Origin: Candidatus Endomicrobium labiotermitis | GTDB taxonomy: Bacteria > Elusimicrobiota > Endomicrobiia > Endomicrobiales > Endomicrobiaceae | NCBI GenBank assembly: GCA_009778965.1 | Contig: WRFE01000014.1 | Location: forward strand, 1-32,391 | DNA length: 32,391 nucleotides | Reading direction: 5' to 3' | Shown here: positions 31,468 through 32,391 of the stretch, piece by piece | How the letters are laid out: each line of letters starts with the position of its first letter | Numbering within the stretch: position 1 is the first letter of the stretch | Notes under the pieces: generated by a model | What the model was told of the DNA's origin: nothing | Database searches by the model: none | The model's input: the letters and a program-made list of their open reading frames with translations, nothing else | Translations under genes and position numbers: made by a program

Positions 31468-32121
31468 TTATTTGTTAATTTTTAATTGTTTATCAATAAC
31501 TTTCTTTATCAATACCCATGTTTTGTTTACATCGGTGTCTGTTTTGATAATTTTTATTCTTTTCGGGTATTTTTTTGCCTGCGAAAGATATCCTTTTCTT
31601 ACATTTTTGTGAAACTGCAAGGATTCTCTTTCTATTCTGTCTCCGCTTTTTCCGTACGATTCTTTATCAAGATTTTTAGCTTTATTTAATCCTACATTAG
31701 GCTCAATGTCCATATATATTGTCAAAACAGGTTCGAGACCGAAAGACGCGGCTGCATTTAGTTTATTTATAAGCGAAAGGTTAATCTTTCTTCCGTAGCC
31801 CTGATATGCTACTGTTGCGTCGGTAAATCTGTCACAAATTACAATCTTTCCTTTTTTTAAAGCGGGGATTACTATTTCGTTTATATGCTGGGCTCTTGCC
31901 GCTTCATATAAAAGCAGCTCGCTTATAGCCGTAAGGTTAGATTCAGGGTTTAAAAGTATCTGCCTTATGGATTCTGCCAAAACAGTCCCGCCGGGCTCTC
32001 TTGTTCGCAGTACTTTAAAGCCTTTTTTTTCAAGATATTCTTTCAGAAGTATCGAGTGAGTTGTTTTTCCGGAACCTTCTCCGCCTTCTATGGTTATGAA
32101 AAGAGGTTTATTTTTCTTCAT
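31468..32121 (-). CDS. tmk: Thymidylate kinase
   Basis: 217 residues. Phosphorylates dTMP to dTDP. P-loop GGEGSGKTTHS near residue 13, the DR(E/Q/Y)-type TREPGGT loop, then LLLYEAARAQHINEIVIPAL, CDRFTDATVAYQGYGR and the LID region GDRIERESLQFHKNVR. The start near the P-loop is the family's normal one, yet no SD precedes it, and a predicted -10 lies only about 11 bases upstream, so initiation may be leaderless. First gene of the - strand operon that continues to holB. Confidence 0.95.
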   Translation of the reverse strand: MKKNKPLFITIEGGEGSGKTTHSILLKEYLEKKGFKVLRTREPGGTVLAESIRQILLNPESNLTAISELLLYEAARAQHINEIVIPALKKGKIVICDRFTDATVAYQGYGRKINLSLINKLNAAASFGLEPVLTIYMDIEPNVGLNKAKNLDKESYGKSGDRIERESLQFHKNVRKGYLSQAKKYPKRIKIIKTDTDVNKTWVLIKKVIDKQLKINK

Positions 32122-32131
32122 TTATTTTGTC

Positions 32132-32160
32132 ATTCTATAAAAAAAGCGTGACTAACGCAA
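32132..32160 (-). promoter_or_regulatory. Possible promoter of the tmk operon
   Basis: On the - strand: TTGCGT (32160-32155), 17 bases, TAGAAT (32137-32132). Transcription would begin within a few bases of the tmk ATG at 32121. Spacing is ideal, the hexamers are moderate matches. Confidence 0.4.
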
Positions 32161-32196
32161 ATGTTATGCAGTTAAGCCGTTACCGTTGAACGCCCT

Positions 32197-32252
32197 GTTT
32201 TGTTTATACAAAGTGCATTAGTGCATATGCTTGGCATTTGAATAAACAAAAC
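32197..32252. repeat. 11-bp inverted repeat upstream of tmk
   Basis: GTTTTGTTTAT (32197-32207) and ATAAACAAAAC (32242-32252) are perfect inverted copies around 34 bases that include GCATATGC. It lies in the 190-base gap between tmk and the tandem repeat. Could be a weak bidirectional terminator or an operator; no T-run with GC-rich stem. Confidence 0.45.
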
Positions 32253-32310
32253 GAAAAATGTATTGAAAATGATAGGGAAAAATAGTAAAATTACATCATG
32301 GAAAAATAAC

Positions 32311-32391
32311 AAGACAAGACAAGACAAGACAAGACAAGACAAGACAAGACAAGACAAGACAAGACAAGACAAGACAAGACAAGACAAGACA
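32311..32391. repeat. Pentanucleotide tandem repeat (AAGAC)16, runs off the window
   Basis: Sixteen perfect copies of AAGAC plus one base, with no interruption, reaching the right edge. On the + strand every frame through it is open (the repeating residues are K-T-R-Q-D); on the - strand also (S-C-L-V-L). An ATG at 32269 on the + strand reads in frame into it, without a good SD. Because 5 is not a multiple of 3, changes in copy number would shift the frame of anything translated across it. Confidence 0.95.

Noticed and set aside
32172-32387. - strand open frame repeating S-C-L-V-L
   Set aside because: Its N-terminal part is just the AAGAC tandem repeat read backwards; the start lies inside the repeat without an SD.
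32311-32391. Possible CRISPR array
   Set aside because: The unit is 5 bases with no spacers; no cas gene is present.

Overview
The window is about 32 kb of low-GC, gene-dense bacterial DNA. A diderm envelope is implied by the autotransporter with its outer-membrane barrel. Gene content, the GGA(I)/FxxN autotransporter and the many intergenic palindromes fit Elusimicrobiota, probably class Endomicrobia. This is a judgement from protein flavour, not a database match. Both ends are artificial: the left edge cuts a receiver-domain gene and the right edge stops inside a pentanucleotide tandem repeat.

Region 1 (1-8 kb, + strand): a truncated two-receiver protein and a small soluble histidine kinase run into smpB. 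Then come a large Pmp-like autotransporter and the overlapping set ftsW-murG-surE (cell-wall precursor synthesis and flipping, nucleotidase). Region 2 (8-16.7 kb, + strand): the classical translation/envelope cluster rpsB-tsf-pyrH-frr-[ferredoxin]-uppS-cdsA-dxr-rseP-ispG-greA, starting from a good promoter and a strongly structured rpsB leader. It joins translation, UMP kinase, undecaprenyl-PP and CDP-diglyceride synthesis, two MEP-pathway enzymes and site-2 proteolysis.

Region 3 (16.7-25.3 kb) is accessory. It holds hicB-hicA, a calcineurin-like phosphoesterase, an agmatine/peptidylarginine-deiminase-family enzyme, an HNH nuclease, a ClpX-like unfoldase with a replaced N-terminal domain, a small unknown protein, a PD-(D/E)XK nuclease, a small membrane protein and, on the - strand, an unknown protein followed by a HAD phosphatase. 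Four transcription units here share one promoter design: a palindrome close to GCGACA-N6-TGTCGC, then exactly 10 bp, then a -10 hexamer. I see this design nowhere else in the window. It suggests one unidentified regulator controlling a dispersed cassette, and it is the best candidate here for an undescribed system.

Region 4 (25.4-32.1 kb, - strand): tmk-holB-ricT-metG-tatD-[radical SAM]-DUF348/G5/3D protein. This is nearly the order of the B. subtilis tmk-holB-yaaT-...-metS-yabD-yabE region. Each of the five gaps in this run is filled by a palindromic interspersed element, and one of them supplies the last residues and stop codon of TatD. A second repeat family, two adjacent 3-4 nt-loop hairpins inside imperfect outer arms, occurs at three places (uppS/cdsA, rseP/ispG, holB/ricT). 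No tRNA, rRNA, CRISPR array or insertion sequence with a transposase was seen.
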